Below the pieces are notes generated by a model. The model searched no databases, was not told the DNA's origin, and was given only the letters and a program-made list of their open reading frames with translations. Of a DNA stretch of 64,000 nucleotides, positions 63,404 through 64,000 are shown one piece after another. Source of the stretch: Mortierella alpina (lineage: Eukaryota; Mortierellomycota; Mortierellomycetes; Mortierellales; Mortierellaceae). The stretch's first letter is position 1, and each line of letters begins with the position of its first letter. Position numbers and translations under genes: made by a program. The stretch spans positions 1,240,001 to 1,304,000 of the forward strand of contig JANATF010000003.1 in assembly GCA_029449245.1 (NCBI GenBank), given 5' to 3'.

Positions 63404-64000
63404 GGTACTGCGAAGCATCAAAGGAAAAGAAAGTGGGGCTGCTAAGAGAGTGAAGGATGTGTGAGGTGAGATGAAGAGTAGCGAAAGGTGAAAGAAAAGA
63501 GGAAGAGACGCAGAATGTGGGTATGAGAGAAAAAAAATAAAAAAAAAGAAAGGCGAAGGGCGAAGTAGGGCGTGGAAGTGGTGGCAAAGGCGATGGAGAA
63601 GCTCTGAACCCATCCCCTCTGCAGCAAAAAATTTGCTGCAGAGGGGCTGGGACAAAATGTCGTCCTCTACTAATGAAGCTCCCTTCGTCCTGACCCACTT
63701 CCCTAATAAGGGGGTTTTTTTTTGTTTATAAGGGATTTATTGCGTCAGAGTGTGTGCAAAAATTCAATACTCCCCATCATAGGAGTCGCCGCCGATCAAA
63801 AGGATATAAAAATGAATACTTTCTGCAAGTACAAAAGTTACATCATAGGGGAGAAGGAGAGAGAAGAGAGAAATATAACAGGTAACAGGGTAGAAGGGGT
63901 CCAAGCAACGTAGAGTACAAACGAAACAAGAGAAAGGAAATAAAGTACAGTGTTAGGTGGGGAAATTAGTGTCCGTCGTCAGGTCTGCTGCGGGTGTAGG
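63404..64000. other. Upstream region of the CRN relic, no gene recognised
   Basis: Contains the palindrome at 63614-63646, A-rich and T-rich homopolymer stretches (63529-63552, 63713-63723) and a pyrimidine-biased minus strand. No gene starts here that I can support before the window ends. Confidence 0.45.
63614..63646. repeat. Perfect inverted repeat, 15-bp arms, 3-nt spacer
   Basis: CCCCTCTGCAGCAAA at 63614-63628 and its exact reverse complement at 63632-63646, with AAA between. It lies about 210 bp upstream of the CRN start codon. Alone it could be a hairpin-forming site, a remnant of two facing transposon ends, or a binding site. Confidence 0.9.

Noticed and set aside
1-64000. tRNA or rRNA genes
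   Set aside because: I looked for cloverleaf-like and conserved rRNA blocks on both strands and saw none convincing; a covariance-model scan would be decisive.

Overview
The window is nuclear DNA of a filamentous fungus. Host genes are split by short spliceosomal introns (about 60-105 nt, GT...AG, CTAAC/CTGAC-like branch sites), and the left half is packed with chromodomain-bearing Ty3/gypsy LTR retrotransposons. A large Fanzor-type RuvC nuclease relic, a Crinkler-type effector N-terminus, a HUS1 checkpoint gene and an arrestin-like giant together suggest Mucoromycota, most likely Mortierellomycotina. That placement is inference from gene content; there is no rRNA or other phylogenetic marker here.

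Left region (1-34.2 kb): a retrotransposon stack. Family A has one young complete copy (490-6067, identical 328-bp LTRs, 5-bp duplication GGAGG) nested in a family-2 integrase relic. A second copy lies on the minus strand (8138-13721) with a broken pol. Family 2 has a complete copy with 100-bp identical LTRs (15285-20390). Family 3 has a complete copy (20962-27769, identical 484-bp LTRs, duplication AGAGG, one 1890-codon Gag-Pol) nested in an older relative, 3'. Relative 3' carries an extra ORF downstream of pol. Family D (29697-33417, minus) is cut off in RNase H. Fragments of families B, D, 4 and others fill the joints. Families A and 2 express Pol by what looks like programmed -1 frameshifting: an in-phase GGGAAAC heptamer, a 6-nt spacer and a pseudoknot-capable stem. 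Family A also shows a primer site complementary to its own LTR, a Tf1-like self-priming layout.

Middle region (34.2-50.6 kb): host genes. Two Ser-rich paralogous loci (the first broken, with a 12-bp minisatellite) flank a METTL21-like methyltransferase and a peptide-methionine sulfoxide reductase. Next come an M1 aminopeptidase (minus, 12 exons) and, divergently from a short shared intergenic space, HUS1 (6 exons, one of 13 nt). A DUF7137-like secreted or membrane protein and an unknown two-TM protein follow.

Right region (50.6-64 kb): a decayed Fanzor gene (minus, 7 exons, several frameshifts and stops); a three-exon arrestin-like protein of about 1778 aa (plus); and a second decayed minus-strand locus in which a Crinkler N-terminal domain is followed by a Fanzor-like zinc-ribbon/RuvC-III fragment, with a perfect 33-bp palindrome upstream.

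Exon models were made by eye from splice signals and reading phase. For all multi-exon host genes the summed exon lengths divide by three. No homology search was run.
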